DNA of 64,000 nt from the NCBI RefSeq assembly GCF_003711105.1, contig NZ_CP023865.1, forward strand, positions 1,958,001-2,022,000. The letters run 5' to 3'. This stretch comes from Actinoplanes teichomyceticus ATCC 31121 (GTDB lineage Bacteria; Actinomycetota; Actinomycetes; Mycobacteriales; Micromonosporaceae). The stretch's first letter is position 1. The number at the start of each line of letters is the position of its first letter. Position numbers and translations under genes: made by a program. Shown here piece after piece: positions 54,832-63,554 of this stretch. Under the pieces are notes generated by a model. The model searched no databases and was not told the origin of the DNA. It saw nothing but the letters and a program-made list of their open reading frames with translations.

Positions 54832-55209
54832 TCAGTCCAGCGCCACGACCTGCCGGCCGAGCGGCCAGAACGCCACCGGGACCAGCTTGAAGTTCGCGAT
54901 CCCGAACGGGATGCCGATGATCGTCACGCACTGGGCGATGCCGGCCGCCAGGTGGCTCAGCGCGATCCACCAGCCGAAGAGGACCACCCACAGGATGTTG
55001 GCCAGGCCGGAGGCGGCCCCGGCGTCCGGGCGCGACACCACGGTGCGGCCGAACGGCGCCAGCGAGTAGACCGCCAGCCGGGCCGCGGCCACGCCGAACG
55101 GGATGGTGACGACCAGGGCGAAACAGATCAGGGCCGCGAGACCGTAGCCGATCGCGAGGAGGAACCCGCCGCCGAGGAAGAACCAGAGAACGTTGAGTAG
55201 CAAGCGCAC
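54832..55209 (-). CDS. YccF-domain membrane protein
   Basis: 125 residues from GTG 55209, matching the typical VRLLLNVLWFFLGGG start of YccF/DUF307 proteins. Two repeats of LLNVLWFFLGG...IPFG and LANILWVVLFG...IPFGIANFKL, each with paired membrane helices. Inner-membrane protein of unknown function. GTG 55236 is the longer alternative. Confidence 0.85.
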   Translation of the reverse strand: MRLLLNVLWFFLGGGFLLAIGYGLAALICFALVVTIPFGVAAARLAVYSLAPFGRTVVSRPDAGAASGLANILWVVLFGWWIALSHLAAGIAQCVTIIGIPFGIANFKLVPVAFWPLGRQVVALD

Positions 55210-55312
55210 ACGACCAGCATGAACCCGGGTGGCCACCCGTAGGGGTGTTCCTGGAGCCGGCGTCGCACACCACGGGCGGCGCCCACCACCGCAACCAGGA
55301 TGGGCTACCGCG

Positions 55313-55789
55313 GTGCGACTCGCCCAGGTGCTCGACGTCCTGCAGGAACTACACCGCGCCAGCGGCCACCCGGAGATCGCCGCGGTGGAGCGCTTCGGCG
55401 CCGACAGCGTGCCCGGCGGCCCGTCCCCGGCGGGGCTGCGGGTCCGCTACGCCACCGGGTCGGAGGCGTACCTCTGGGGGGCGATCTGGCCGGGGGAGAC
55501 GCCGCTGCCGGTGCCGGAGGCCCTGCCACCGCCGTCGCGGCGCGCCTCGCGCGCCGCGGTCTTCGCCGCCTGGCTGCTGGACGCCGCGCGACCCGGCGCG
55601 TTCCGCGCCTGGGACCTGGTCGCGCTGCCCGATCTGGGCCCGGCCGGCGAGCGCGGCAGGGTGCCCCTGGGCCTGCGGATCACCTGCTCCGACGGTACGG
55701 CGTCGCTGCTGCGCGCCACCGCGGCCGGCGGGCCGACCGCCGAGCCGGACACCGAGCCCTACCCGGACTACCGCCTGCCCGCCCGGTGA
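55313..55789 (+). CDS. Unknown soluble protein
   Basis: 158 residues from GTG 55313. Starts VRLAQVLDVLQELHRASGHP; later EAYLWGAIWPGETPLPVPEA and AFRAWDLVALPDLGPAGERG. Ala/Pro/Gly-rich but with ordinary hydrophobic spacing. No domain recognised. The stop is 22 bp from the convergent sigma-factor fusion gene. Confidence 0.65.
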   Translation: MRLAQVLDVLQELHRASGHPEIAAVERFGADSVPGGPSPAGLRVRYATGSEAYLWGAIWPGETPLPVPEALPPPSRRASRAAVFAAWLLDAARPGAFRAWDLVALPDLGPAGERGRVPLGLRITCSDGTASLLRATAAGGPTAEPDTEPYPDYRLPAR

Positions 55790-55811
55790 CCCCGGACGGG
55801 CGGCGCGGTGA

Positions 55812-57902
55812 TCAGTCACCGGTCATCGACGCGCCGGCGCCCCCGGTGGTGGGGGCCAGGAACGTGGTCGCCGGGCGGCCGCCGTCCGGCGCCCGGGGAC
55901 CCTCGGCGACCCGCGGGTCGGTGGACCGGAAGCTCGCCGCCGACCAGGACCCCTCCTGCCAGGAGTTGTGCGTCGCCTCGACCGCGCCGGACAGGCCCCG
56001 CTGGCCCTGGACGTTGCCGACCGCGACGTTGTACCGCAGCGTGGCCGGCGCCGTGGTGACCGCGAAGCCGAGCCCGGTGTTGCGGAACGCGGTGTTGTTG
56101 CCCAGGGTGAGCGCCGCGGTGCTGCCCTCGTCGACGAAGCCGTGCCCGTCGTTGTCCCACGCCGCGTTGTGCCGCACGGTGTGCCGCGCGCCGGTCGCCG
56201 GGGTGCCGCCGCCGACGGCGAAGCCGTTTCCGCCGTTGCGGAACGACCAGTTGCCTTGCACGGTCACCGCGCCGGCGAAGTCGCCGAGGTTCACCCCGTC
56301 GCCGCCGTTGCGGAACGCGCGGTTGCCGCGCAGCTGGTTGCCGGCGCCGTCGCCGAACTGCACGGCCACCCCGGAGCCCCGGTTGTCGTAGAAGTCGCTG
56401 TCCAGCACCCGGTTGGCCGCGGTGCCGGGGTCGCGCAGCATCAGGCCGGCGCTGCCGCCGCCGTGCACGGACAGCCGCTGGAAGACCGAGTTCGTGCAGG
56501 AGAGGCAGACGTACGCCTGGTCCGGCGCCCCGGTGATCTCCAGCCCCCGCACGGTCCAGTAGGACGCCCGCTGGGTGATCGCCCACTGGCCGGCCGGGAT
56601 GCCGGACATGTCCAGGACCGGGTGCTCGCCGCGGTAGGCGGTCAGCGTCACGCGTTTCGCCGCGGTCCCGCTCGTGGTGATCGAAATCGGGCTCGTGGGC
56701 CGGTAGGTGCCGCCGCGCAGGGCGATCGTCCGGCCCGGCTGGACGACCGCGACCGCCTTGGCCAGCGAAGCGTACGGCCGGGCCACGCTGCCGTCGCCGT
56801 CGTCCGAGCCGTCCGGCGCGACGTGGATGTCGGCGGCGCCCGCCGGGCCGCCGCGCCGGGTGCTCGGCGACGGACCGGCGACGGTCGGCGGCGCGGTGGT
56901 GGTGACCGGGGCCGCGACGACCGGTGCGGGCAGCGCGGCGCCGCGGTCCGGGTCGGCCGGCGAGTGGTGCACCGCGTACGCGAAGCCGCCGCCCACCGCG
57001 ACCGTGGTCGCCGTCGCCGCGACCAGCGCCTTGTTCTGCAGCAGCGCGACCAGCGTGGTGCCGTGGGCGGCCGCGGCCGGCGCCGCCGTTCCGCTCTGGA
57101 CCGCGGCCTGCAGGGCGGCGGTCAGCGCGAGCGGCACCGGCAGCGCCACCATGCCCAGCAGCAGCTGCTCCGGCGGGACCAGGCCGCCGCGCCGGGCCCC
57201 GCAGTGCGGGCAGTCGCGCACGTGCCGGGCCAGCCGCTTGCGCCAGAGCGAGTCGGCGGCGCCGTCCCAGGGCCGGATCAGGTCCGCCAGCCGCGGGCAG
57301 CGCGGCCGGGCGCGCAGCGCCCGGACCACCCCTCGGGCCAGCTCCAGCTGCGCCTTCATCCGCTGCACCCGGACCGCGGCGTGCCGCGGCCGCACGCCCA
57401 GCGCGGCGGCCAGCTCGGCGCGGGTGAGCTCGCCGGACGCCTCCTGCCACCAGAGCGCGAGCAGCTCCCGGTCGCCGTCGTCCAGCCAGCGCCCGGCCTC
57501 GGCCAGCTCCCGGCGCTGCTCGGCGACGACCAGCGCGGCGGTGGTCCGCTCGGCGAAGTCGCCGACCGGGTCGGGCACGTCGACCGGCTCCGGATGCCGG
57601 CGCAGCAGCGTCATCTTGCGCGACCGCAGGTGCATCTGGACCTGGCGGTACGCGATCGCGATCAACCATGAACGGAATCGGTCAGGCTGGCGCAGGGTGC
57701 CGAGGCTGCGGATGGCCTTCAGCATGGTGTCCTGGACGATGTCGTCGACATCCGGGTGACCGTTGAGCGCGCGCCCGACGACGTTGTAGACCAGCGGGAG
57801 GTGCCCGGTGACGAGCCGGTCCAGGGCCCCGAGGTCACCGGCCTGCGCGTCGCGGACCAGGCCGGGGCTGTCCCGTACGGCCGCGGCCTGACTCTCCGTC
57901 AC
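55812..57902 (-). CDS. ECF sigma factor fused to zinc finger, membrane helices and extracellular beta-helix
   Basis: 696 residues, GTG start. Residues about 25-95 are sigma-2 (VDDIVQDTMLKAIRSLGTLR, RFRSWLIAIAYRQVQMHLRS). About 140-195 is sigma-4 (LTRAELAAALGVRPRHAAVR). RHVRDCPHCGARR (about 230) is an HxxxCxxC zinc finger like that of ZAS anti-sigma factors. Two hydrophobic helices follow (about 248-272 and 288-312), then a Pro/Thr linker. From about 355 a right-handed parallel beta-helix of the pectate-lyase type starts DIHVAPDGSDDGDGS and has many GNxxFRNxGxG rungs. The layout implies a membrane-tethered sigma factor with an outside polysaccharide-sensing part. Confidence 0.88.
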   Translation of the reverse strand: MTESQAAAVRDSPGLVRDAQAGDLGALDRLVTGHLPLVYNVVGRALNGHPDVDDIVQDTMLKAIRSLGTLRQPDRFRSWLIAIAYRQVQMHLRSRKMTLLRRHPEPVDVPDPVGDFAERTTAALVVAEQRRELAEAGRWLDDGDRELLALWWQEASGELTRAELAAALGVRPRHAAVRVQRMKAQLELARGVVRALRARPRCPRLADLIRPWDGAADSLWRKRLARHVRDCPHCGARRGGLVPPEQLLLGMVALPVPLALTAALQAAVQSGTAAPAAAAHGTTLVALLQNKALVAATATTVAVGGGFAYAVHHSPADPDRGAALPAPVVAAPVTTTAPPTVAGPSPSTRRGGPAGAADIHVAPDGSDDGDGSVARPYASLAKAVAVVQPGRTIALRGGTYRPTSPISITTSGTAAKRVTLTAYRGEHPVLDMSGIPAGQWAITQRASYWTVRGLEITGAPDQAYVCLSCTNSVFQRLSVHGGGSAGLMLRDPGTAANRVLDSDFYDNRGSGVAVQFGDGAGNQLRGNRAFRNGGDGVNLGDFAGAVTVQGNWSFRNGGNGFAVGGGTPATGARHTVRHNAAWDNDGHGFVDEGSTAALTLGNNTAFRNTGLGFAVTTAPATLRYNVAVGNVQGQRGLSGAVEATHNSWQEGSWSAASFRSTDPRVAEGPRAPDGGRPATTFLAPTTGGAGASMTGD

Positions 57903-58200
57903 CGTCCCGCTCTCTCCGTGGGGTAGCGTGGCCGGTCCCGCCGCGCCCGCCGGTCACTTTCCAGGGCCGAGCGTGCTGGCTGCGACAACGGGCCGGCTCG
58001 CGATCGAGCCGTATCGTGGCACGCCCGTCCGAGGAGCGTCAAAAAGACTTCTCGGGATTTCTGTTGTCGCCGAGGTGCCCGCCGCGTCTACGGATCGCCG
58101 CCCACTCCCGGGCGGTGATCACAGAGCGTGACGGCTCCGCGGGCCGTCGCGCGCTCCGCGAGAGGACCGGCATTGTCGCAGCACACCCCCGGCCGTGGCG
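57903..58200. other. Spacer upstream of the sigma-fusion gene
   Basis: No convincing gene. The part next to 57903 should hold the sigma-fusion promoter; on the minus strand GAGAGAGCGGGACG directly precedes its GTG. The rest up to the repeat array shows no clear signal. Confidence 0.4.
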
Positions 58201-58425
58201 AGCCTGCGGGGCGTGGGCGTTCAACCGTCGGCGGGCGCTGTGCGGGGCGTGGGCGTTCAACCGTCGCCGGGCGCTGTGCGGGGCGTGGGCGTTCAACCGT
58301 CGGCGGGCGCTGTGCGGGGCGTGGGCGTTCAACCGTCGCCGGGCGCTGTGCGGGGCGTGGGCGTTCAACCGTCGGCGGGCGCTGTGCGGGGCGCGGGCGT
58401 TCAACCGTCGCCGTCGCGCTCCGCC
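58201..58425. repeat. 36-bp tandem repeat, 6 copies, spanning a stop codon
   Basis: Unit TGCGGGGCGTGGGCGTTCAA plus CCGTCG(G/C)CGGGCGCTG. TCAACC recurs at 58221, 58257, 58293, 58329, 58365 and 58401. The 58401 copy is the real stop (TGA on the minus strand) of the hydroxyacid oxidase; the others trail behind it. GTCGGCG and GTCGCCG variants alternate strictly, so the true duplication unit is 72 bp. Confidence 0.95.
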
Positions 58426-59687
58426 GGTTGGGCGCGTACCAGGTCGCGGGTGATCCCGGCGATGTCGCGGGCGCCGGTCAACGCCATGGTCAGATCGAGC
58501 TCGGCCACCACGTTGCGGATCACCTCGGCCACGCCGTGCGCGCCGGCCAGGGCGAAGCCGTACAGATGCGGGCGGCCCAGCAGCACCGCGTCGGCGCCCA
58601 GCGCGAGCGCGGTGAAGACGTCCGCGCCGGTGCGGATCCCGCTGTCGAACAGCAGGGTCGGCTCCGGCCCCAGCTCGGCACGGATCCCGGCCAGGGCGTC
58701 CAGCGCCGCGATCGCGTTGTCCACCTGCCGCCCACCGTGGTTGCTGACCACGACCGCGTCCACGCCGATCTCGAACGCGCGGCGCGCGTCGGCCGGCGTC
58801 AGGATCCCTTTCAACACCACCGGCAGCCCGGTCCGCTGCTTCAGCGTCGCCAGGTGTGCCCAGCTCAGGCCGGGGTTGGAGTAGATGTCGAGGAACGTTT
58901 CGACGCTGGCGCGCGGGATCGGCGAGCGCAGGTTGGCCCAGAACGGACCCGGGTGGTTGCGGGCCATCGCCAGCAGCGCCCGGATCGCGCCCGGCGTCAC
59001 CCGGGGCCGCTCCCGGGGCCGGCCGGCGCGCTCGGCGACGATCTCCCGGAACACCGGGTCCGAGGTGTACTGGGCGATCCCCAGCCCCTTGGCGAACGGC
59101 AGCGAGCCGAGGTTCAGATCCTGCGGCCGCCAGCCCAGCACCGTGGTGTCCAGGGTGACCACCAGCGCGCCCGCGCCGATCCGCTCGGCCCGCGCGATCA
59201 GGCTGTCCACCAGCCGCTCGTCGGAGCTCCAGTAGAGCTGGAACCAGCGCGGGGCGTCGCCCATCGCGGCCGCGCACTCCTCCATCGGATTGCACCCCTG
59301 GCTGGAGAAGATGTACGGGGTGCCGGTCGCGGCGGCGCCCCGGGCGATCGCGAGGTCGCTGTCCCGCCCCATCAGCGCGCCCGCGCCGAGCGGGGCGAGG
59401 AGCACCGGGCTGGGCAGCCGGCGGCCCAGCAGCTCGACCGACAGGTCCCGGTCGACCGCGCCGGCCGCCATCCGGGGCACGATCGCCCACCGGTCGAAGG
59501 CCGCCCGGTTGCGCCGCATGGTCCGGCCCTCACCCGCGCCGCCGGCGACGTACGCCCAGGCCTCGGCGCTGCTCACCCGCCGTGCCCGGCGTTCCAGCTC
59601 GGCGAAGTCGGTCGGCACCGCCGGGCGGCGGCCCAGCGTGCCGGCGCGGTAGACGGCCGACTGGCGGGCGAGTCCGGCGTCCGGCAT
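58401..59687 (-). CDS. FMN-dependent alpha-hydroxyacid oxidase/dehydrogenase (lactate type)
   Basis: 428 residues, ATG with AGGAG upstream. TIM barrel of the LldD/glycolate oxidase family: RRNRAAFDRWAIVPRM, PVLLAPLGAGALMG, LVVTLDTTVLGWRPQDL, LPVVLKGILTPADA, the active-site signature VVVSNHGGRQVD with catalytic His, and DSGIRTGADVFTALALGAD. The arrangement resembles lactate 2-monooxygenases of Actinobacteria. The last residues and the stop are duplicated downstream in the 36-bp array. Divergent from dinB. Confidence 0.9.
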   Translation of the reverse strand: MPDAGLARQSAVYRAGTLGRRPAVPTDFAELERRARRVSSAEAWAYVAGGAGEGRTMRRNRAAFDRWAIVPRMAAGAVDRDLSVELLGRRLPSPVLLAPLGAGALMGRDSDLAIARGAAATGTPYIFSSQGCNPMEECAAAMGDAPRWFQLYWSSDERLVDSLIARAERIGAGALVVTLDTTVLGWRPQDLNLGSLPFAKGLGIAQYTSDPVFREIVAERAGRPRERPRVTPGAIRALLAMARNHPGPFWANLRSPIPRASVETFLDIYSNPGLSWAHLATLKQRTGLPVVLKGILTPADARRAFEIGVDAVVVSNHGGRQVDNAIAALDALAGIRAELGPEPTLLFDSGIRTGADVFTALALGADAVLLGRPHLYGFALAGAHGVAEVIRNVVAELDLTMALTGARDIAGITRDLVRAQPAERDGDG

Positions 59688-59718
59688 CCGAGGCTCCTAA
59701 CTTGTCGTACCCGGTGCG

Positions 59719-59724
59719 TAGGCT
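59719..59724 (+). promoter_or_regulatory. -10 box of a leaderless promoter (TAGGCT)
   Basis: TAGGCT, 7 nt, then GTG 59732 of dinB. Confidence 0.55.
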
Positions 59725-59731
59725 GCGGGTC

Positions 59732-61450
59732 GTGAGGGCGGATCCGAGCATTCTGCACGTGGATCTGGACGCCATGTTCGCCGCGGTCGAGCAGCGCGAC
59801 AAGGTCTCACTGCGTGGGCGTCCGGTGGTGGTCGGCGGGGTGGCCGGCCGGGGTGTGGTGGCCACCGCCTCCTACGAGGCACGCGCCTTCGGGGTGCGCT
59901 CGGCGATGCCGACGGCCCAGGCGCGGCGGCGCTCCCCGCCCAACACGGCGTTCCTGTCGCCCCGCTTCGCGGCGTACAAGAAGACCAGCGAGGTGGTGAT
60001 GCGGCTGCTGGCCGGGGTGTCGCCGCTGGTCGAGCAGGTGAGCATCGACGAGGCGTACGTGGATCTCGCGGTGACCGCCAACGACCTCAGCACCGCCGGC
60101 GTCACCGAGCTCGCGCTGCGCCTCAAGGCGGAGATCGCCGAGGCCACCGGCGGCGTCACCGGCTCGATCGGCGCCGCCTCGTCCAAGCTCCTCGCCAAGA
60201 TCGGTTCAGATCTCCACAAGCCGGACGGCCTGACCGTGGTCCCGCCCGGCGCGGAGCTGGCCGTGCTGCACCCGCTGCCGGTGAGCCGGCTGGGCGGGGT
60301 CGGCCCGGCCACCGAGCAGCGCCTGCACCGCTCCGGCGTGCGCACCGTCGGCGACCTGGCCGCGGTCCCGCTGGAGCTGCTCGTCGACTGGTTCGGCACC
60401 GCGCACGGGACCGGGCTGTACCGCCTGGCCCGGGCGCAGGACGACCGGCCGGTGGTCAGCGAGCGGGAGGCCAAGTCGGTCTCCGCGGAGGAGACGTTCG
60501 ACGTCGACGTGACCGATCCGGTGCGGCTGCACCGCGAGCTCGACCTGCTGGCCGCCCGGGTGGCCGGGCGGCTGCGGGGCAACGGGCTGACCGGGCGGAC
60601 GGTCAACATCAAGGTCCGGCACCACGACTTCACCACGGTGACCCGCGCGGTCACCCGGGAGCAGCCGACCGACGACGGGCGGCTGATCGCCCACCTGGCC
60701 CGGCGGCTGCTCGCCGAGATCGACACCTCCGGCGGGATCCGCCTGCTCGGGGTGGGCGTGTCGGCACTGGCCGATTTCGCCCAGGACGACCTGTTCTCCG
60801 GGGCCTTCGCCGGGGCGGCCGGTGACGTCTTCGGGCCGGCGGAGCTGTTCTGGGCCGGGGCACCCGAGCCGGGGCTGCTGGCGGCGGCCGCGCCGGGCAC
60901 GCCGGCGGGCGGGACGGCCGGGCCCGCCCCGGCCGTGCTGGGCGGGTTCGCGACCGGCGCCGCGTTGCCGGCCGCCGGTGATGCCGCCGCGCCCGCCGCC
61001 CCGCCCGATTCCGCCGGTTCGGCTGCCGCCGACCCGGCTGCCGCCGACCCGGCTGCCGCCGACCCGGCTGCCGCCGGCCCGGCTTTCGCCGCCGCGCCCG
61101 ATCCGACCGGCCCGGCTGCCGCGGCTTCCGCCGCTGGATCGGCTTCCGTCGCTGGCCCAGCTTCCGCTGGCCCGGCTGTCGCCGGGTCGGTGGAGCGGCC
61201 GGAGCCCGGCCCGGAGGAACCGCCCCGGGCGCCGGGTGGCGCGCCGTCGGTGACCTGGCGGCCGGGGCAGGACGTGCGGCACGAGGAGTACGGTGCGGGC
61301 TGGGTGTGCGGCAGCGGTCTGGGGCGGGTCACGGTCCGGTTCGAGGGGCCGCTGACCCCGCCCGGCCCGTCCCGCACGTTCGCCGTGGACGACCCGCGGC
61401 TGCATCCGACCGACCCGCCCGACTGGACGGCGCCCGCCGACGTGCCGTGA
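59732..61450 (+). CDS. dinB: DNA polymerase IV (Y family) with long C-terminal extension
   Basis: 572 residues from GTG 59732. Y-family motifs: [43 protein letters not shown] (catalytic Asp-Glu) and [11 protein letters not shown] for the HhH; the little-finger domain runs to about 350. Error-prone translesion polymerase. Residues 370-500 are an Ala/Pro linker with AAADP repeats. The last 60 residues ([20 protein letters not shown] onward) form a small beta domain resembling the C-terminal module found in other actinobacterial DinB proteins. The clamp motif was not located with certainty. The stop lies in a 36-bp tandem repeat. Confidence 0.93.
   Translation: MRADPSILHVDLDAMFAAVEQRDKVSLRGRPVVVGGVAGRGVVATASYEARAFGVRSAMPTAQARRRSPPNTAFLSPRFAAYKKTSEVVMRLLAGVSPLVEQVSIDEAYVDLAVTANDLSTAGVTELALRLKAEIAEATGGVTGSIGAASSKLLAKIGSDLHKPDGLTVVPPGAELAVLHPLPVSRLGGVGPATEQRLHRSGVRTVGDLAAVPLELLVDWFGTAHGTGLYRLARAQDDRPVVSEREAKSVSAEETFDVDVTDPVRLHRELDLLAARVAGRLRGNGLTGRTVNIKVRHHDFTTVTRAVTREQPTDDGRLIAHLARRLLAEIDTSGGIRLLGVGVSALADFAQDDLFSGAFAGAAGDVFGPAELFWAGAPEPGLLAAAAPGTPAGGTAGPAPAVLGGFATGAALPAAGDAAAPAAPPDSAGSAAADPAAADPAAADPAAAGPAFAAAPDPTGPAAAASAAGSASVAGPASAGPAVAGSVERPEPGPEEPPRAPGGAPSVTWRPGQDVRHEEYGAGWVCGSGLGRVTVRFEGPLTPPGPSRTFAVDDPRLHPTDPPDWTAPADVP
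61024..61080 (+). repeat. 15-bp in-frame repeat in the dinB linker
   Basis: GCTGCCGCCGACCCG repeated three times then once as GCTGCCGCCGGCCCG, encoding [10 protein letters not shown]. Confidence 0.9.
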
Positions 61451-61538
61451 CCAGGGGCGCGGACTCCGCCCGCCGACGTGCCGTGACCAGGGGCGCGGAC
61501 TCCGCCCGCCGCCCTGCCGTGACCAGCGGCGCGTGCCC
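61431..61538. repeat. 36-bp tandem repeat, 3 copies, spanning the dinB stop
   Basis: Units start at 61431, 61467 and 61503: CGCCCGCCGACGTGCCGTGA then CCAGGGGCGCGGACTC. The first copy holds the real TGA (61448-61450); the second repeats the last codons and stop exactly, and the third is diverged. Confidence 0.9.
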
Positions 61539-61697
61539 CGCCCGTCGGCTCGGGAGTCCGGTGCGCGTCATCGAACCTGCCGATATTGGCGGATGGCGCA
61601 CCGCCGCGGGGTTGACCGAGAACAACAGATATGGAGCGGTTGGCGAGGCGAAATCGGGGGAGTACGAACAGGTCGAGAGTGTCTGGCTGGAGGTTGG

Positions 61698-63440
61698 ATG
61701 ACCACCGTCGCGCCGCGTCCCGTGCAGAGCCGGCCATGGCCGGTCCGCCGTCAGGTCAGAGGGTCCGCGCTGGCCCGCGTCCTGCGGACCACCGATGCCA
61801 AACAGATCGGCATCATGTACATGGTCACCGCGTTCGCCTGGTTCGTGCTCGGCGGCCTCCTCGCGCTCATCATGCGGGCCGAGCTGGCCCGGCCCGGCAT
61901 GCAGATGCTCTCGCCGGAGCAGTACAACCAGCTGTTCACCATGCATGGCACGATCATGCTGCTGTTCTTCGCGACGCCGATCGTGTTCGCCTTCGCCAAC
62001 TTCGTCGTCCCCATCCAGATCGGCGCGCCCGACGTCGCCTTCCCGCGGCTCAACGCGTTCGCCTACTGGTTGTACCTCTTCGGCGGCCTGATCGCCCTGG
62101 GCGGCTTCCTCACCCCGGGTGGGGCGGCCGACTTCGGCTGGACCGCCTACGTGCCGCTCAGCAACGGGGAGCACTCCCCGGGTGTGGGCGGCAACATGTG
62201 GGTGGTCGGCCTGGCCATCTCCGGCGTCGGCACCATCCTCGGCGCGGTCAACATGATCACCACGATCCTGACCCTGCGCGCGCCCGGGATGACCATGTTC
62301 CGGATGCCCATCATGACGTGGAACATCCTGCTCACCAGCCTGCTGGTGGTGCTGGTCTTCCCGTTCCTGGCGGCCGCGCTGTTCGCCCTCGCCGCGGACC
62401 GGGTGCTGCAGGCGCACGTGTTCGATGCGGCCACCGGCGGCCCGCTGCTCTGGCAGCACCTCTTCTGGTTCTTCGGCCATCCCGAGGTGTACATCATCGC
62501 CCTGCCGTTCTTCGGCATCATCACCGAGGTCGTCCCGGTCTTCAGCCGCAAGCCGGTCTTCGGCTACAAGCCGCTGGTGGCGGCCACCCTGCTGATCGCC
62601 GGGCTGTCGATGAGCGTCTGGGCGCACCACATGTTCGCCACCGGCCAGGTGCTGCTGCCGTTCTTCAGCCTGCTGAGCTACCTGATCGCGGTGCCCACCG
62701 GGATGAAGTTCTTCGTCTGGATCGGCACCATGTGGCGTGGCCAGCTCACCTTCGAGTCACCGATGCTGTTCGCCATCGGGTTCCTGGTGACGTTCCTGCT
62801 CGGCGGGCTGACCGGGGTGCTGCTGGCCTCCCCGCCGGTGGACTTCCACGTGCACGACAGCTACTTCGTGGTGGCGCACTTCCACTACGTGCTGTTCGGA
62901 ACGATCGTGTTCGCCGTGTTCTCCGGGATCTACTTCTGGTTCCCGAAGATGTTCGGGCGGATGCTCGACGACCGGCTCGGCAAGGTGCATTTCTGGCTCA
63001 CCTTCATCGGCTTCCACACCACCTTCCTGGTGCAGCACTGGCTGGGCAACGACGGCATGCCCCGGCGGTACGCGGACTATCTGGACACCGACGGGTTCAC
63101 CGGCCTGAACACCATCTCGACGATCGGGTCGTTCATCCTCGGGGCGGCGACGCTGCCGTTCCTCTACAACGTGTGGAAGTCGTACAAGAGCGGCAGGGTC
63201 GTCACCGCGAACGACCCGTGGGGGCATGGCAACTCGCTGGAGTGGGCGACGTCCTGCCCGCCGCCGCTGCGCAACTTCGACCGGATGCCGCGGATCCGGT
63301 CCGAGCGGCCCGCCTTCGACCTCAAGTTCCCCGAGCTCGCGGCCGGTGCGCAGACCGAGGCGGGACCGCCCGAGGGTGGGGCCCGCCCGCTCACCCAGGA
63401 ATCCCACGGCGGTGCGACTTACCAGGAAAGTCGAGAATAG
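61698..63440 (+). CDS. ctaD: Cytochrome c oxidase subunit I (aa3 type)
   Basis: 580 residues, ATG after GGAGG. Twelve helices with all redox ligands visible: heme a His in [11 protein letters not shown], CuB His and cross-linked Tyr in [14 protein letters not shown], the His pair in [10 protein letters not shown], and heme a3/a His in [11 protein letters not shown]. Terminal oxidase of the respiratory chain. It stands alone without ctaC/ctaE, as is common for extra ctaD copies in Actinobacteria. Upstream is the tail of the dinB repeat and a short AT-richer promoter region (61570-61690). Confidence 0.96.
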   Translation: MTTVAPRPVQSRPWPVRRQVRGSALARVLRTTDAKQIGIMYMVTAFAWFVLGGLLALIMRAELARPGMQMLSPEQYNQLFTMHGTIMLLFFATPIVFAFANFVVPIQIGAPDVAFPRLNAFAYWLYLFGGLIALGGFLTPGGAADFGWTAYVPLSNGEHSPGVGGNMWVVGLAISGVGTILGAVNMITTILTLRAPGMTMFRMPIMTWNILLTSLLVVLVFPFLAAALFALAADRVLQAHVFDAATGGPLLWQHLFWFFGHPEVYIIALPFFGIITEVVPVFSRKPVFGYKPLVAATLLIAGLSMSVWAHHMFATGQVLLPFFSLLSYLIAVPTGMKFFVWIGTMWRGQLTFESPMLFAIGFLVTFLLGGLTGVLLASPPVDFHVHDSYFVVAHFHYVLFGTIVFAVFSGIYFWFPKMFGRMLDDRLGKVHFWLTFIGFHTTFLVQHWLGNDGMPRRYADYLDTDGFTGLNTISTIGSFILGAATLPFLYNVWKSYKSGRVVTANDPWGHGNSLEWATSCPPPLRNFDRMPRIRSERPAFDLKFPELAAGAQTEAGPPEGGARPLTQESHGGATYQESRE

Positions 63441-63554
63441 GGGCATTTGCCGGTATGCCCGAATAGCGGGCGGCTCAGGGAGCGGCCGTAGCCGGATCAG
63501 GGAGCTATCCGATGGAAGGTCGGACACTTCCTCCTTTATCCGGAAGGATGCTTC

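Noticed and set aside
58201..58425. CRISPR-like array of 36-bp units
   Set aside because: The units are directly adjacent with no spacers, and no cas genes are nearby. The same applies to the 39-, 32-, 26- and 21-bp arrays.
59582..59731. dinB starting at 59582
   Set aside because: The extra 50 residues lie antisense to the start of the hydroxyacid oxidase gene and have no similarity to Y-family polymerases; GTG 59732 has a promoter box at the right distance.
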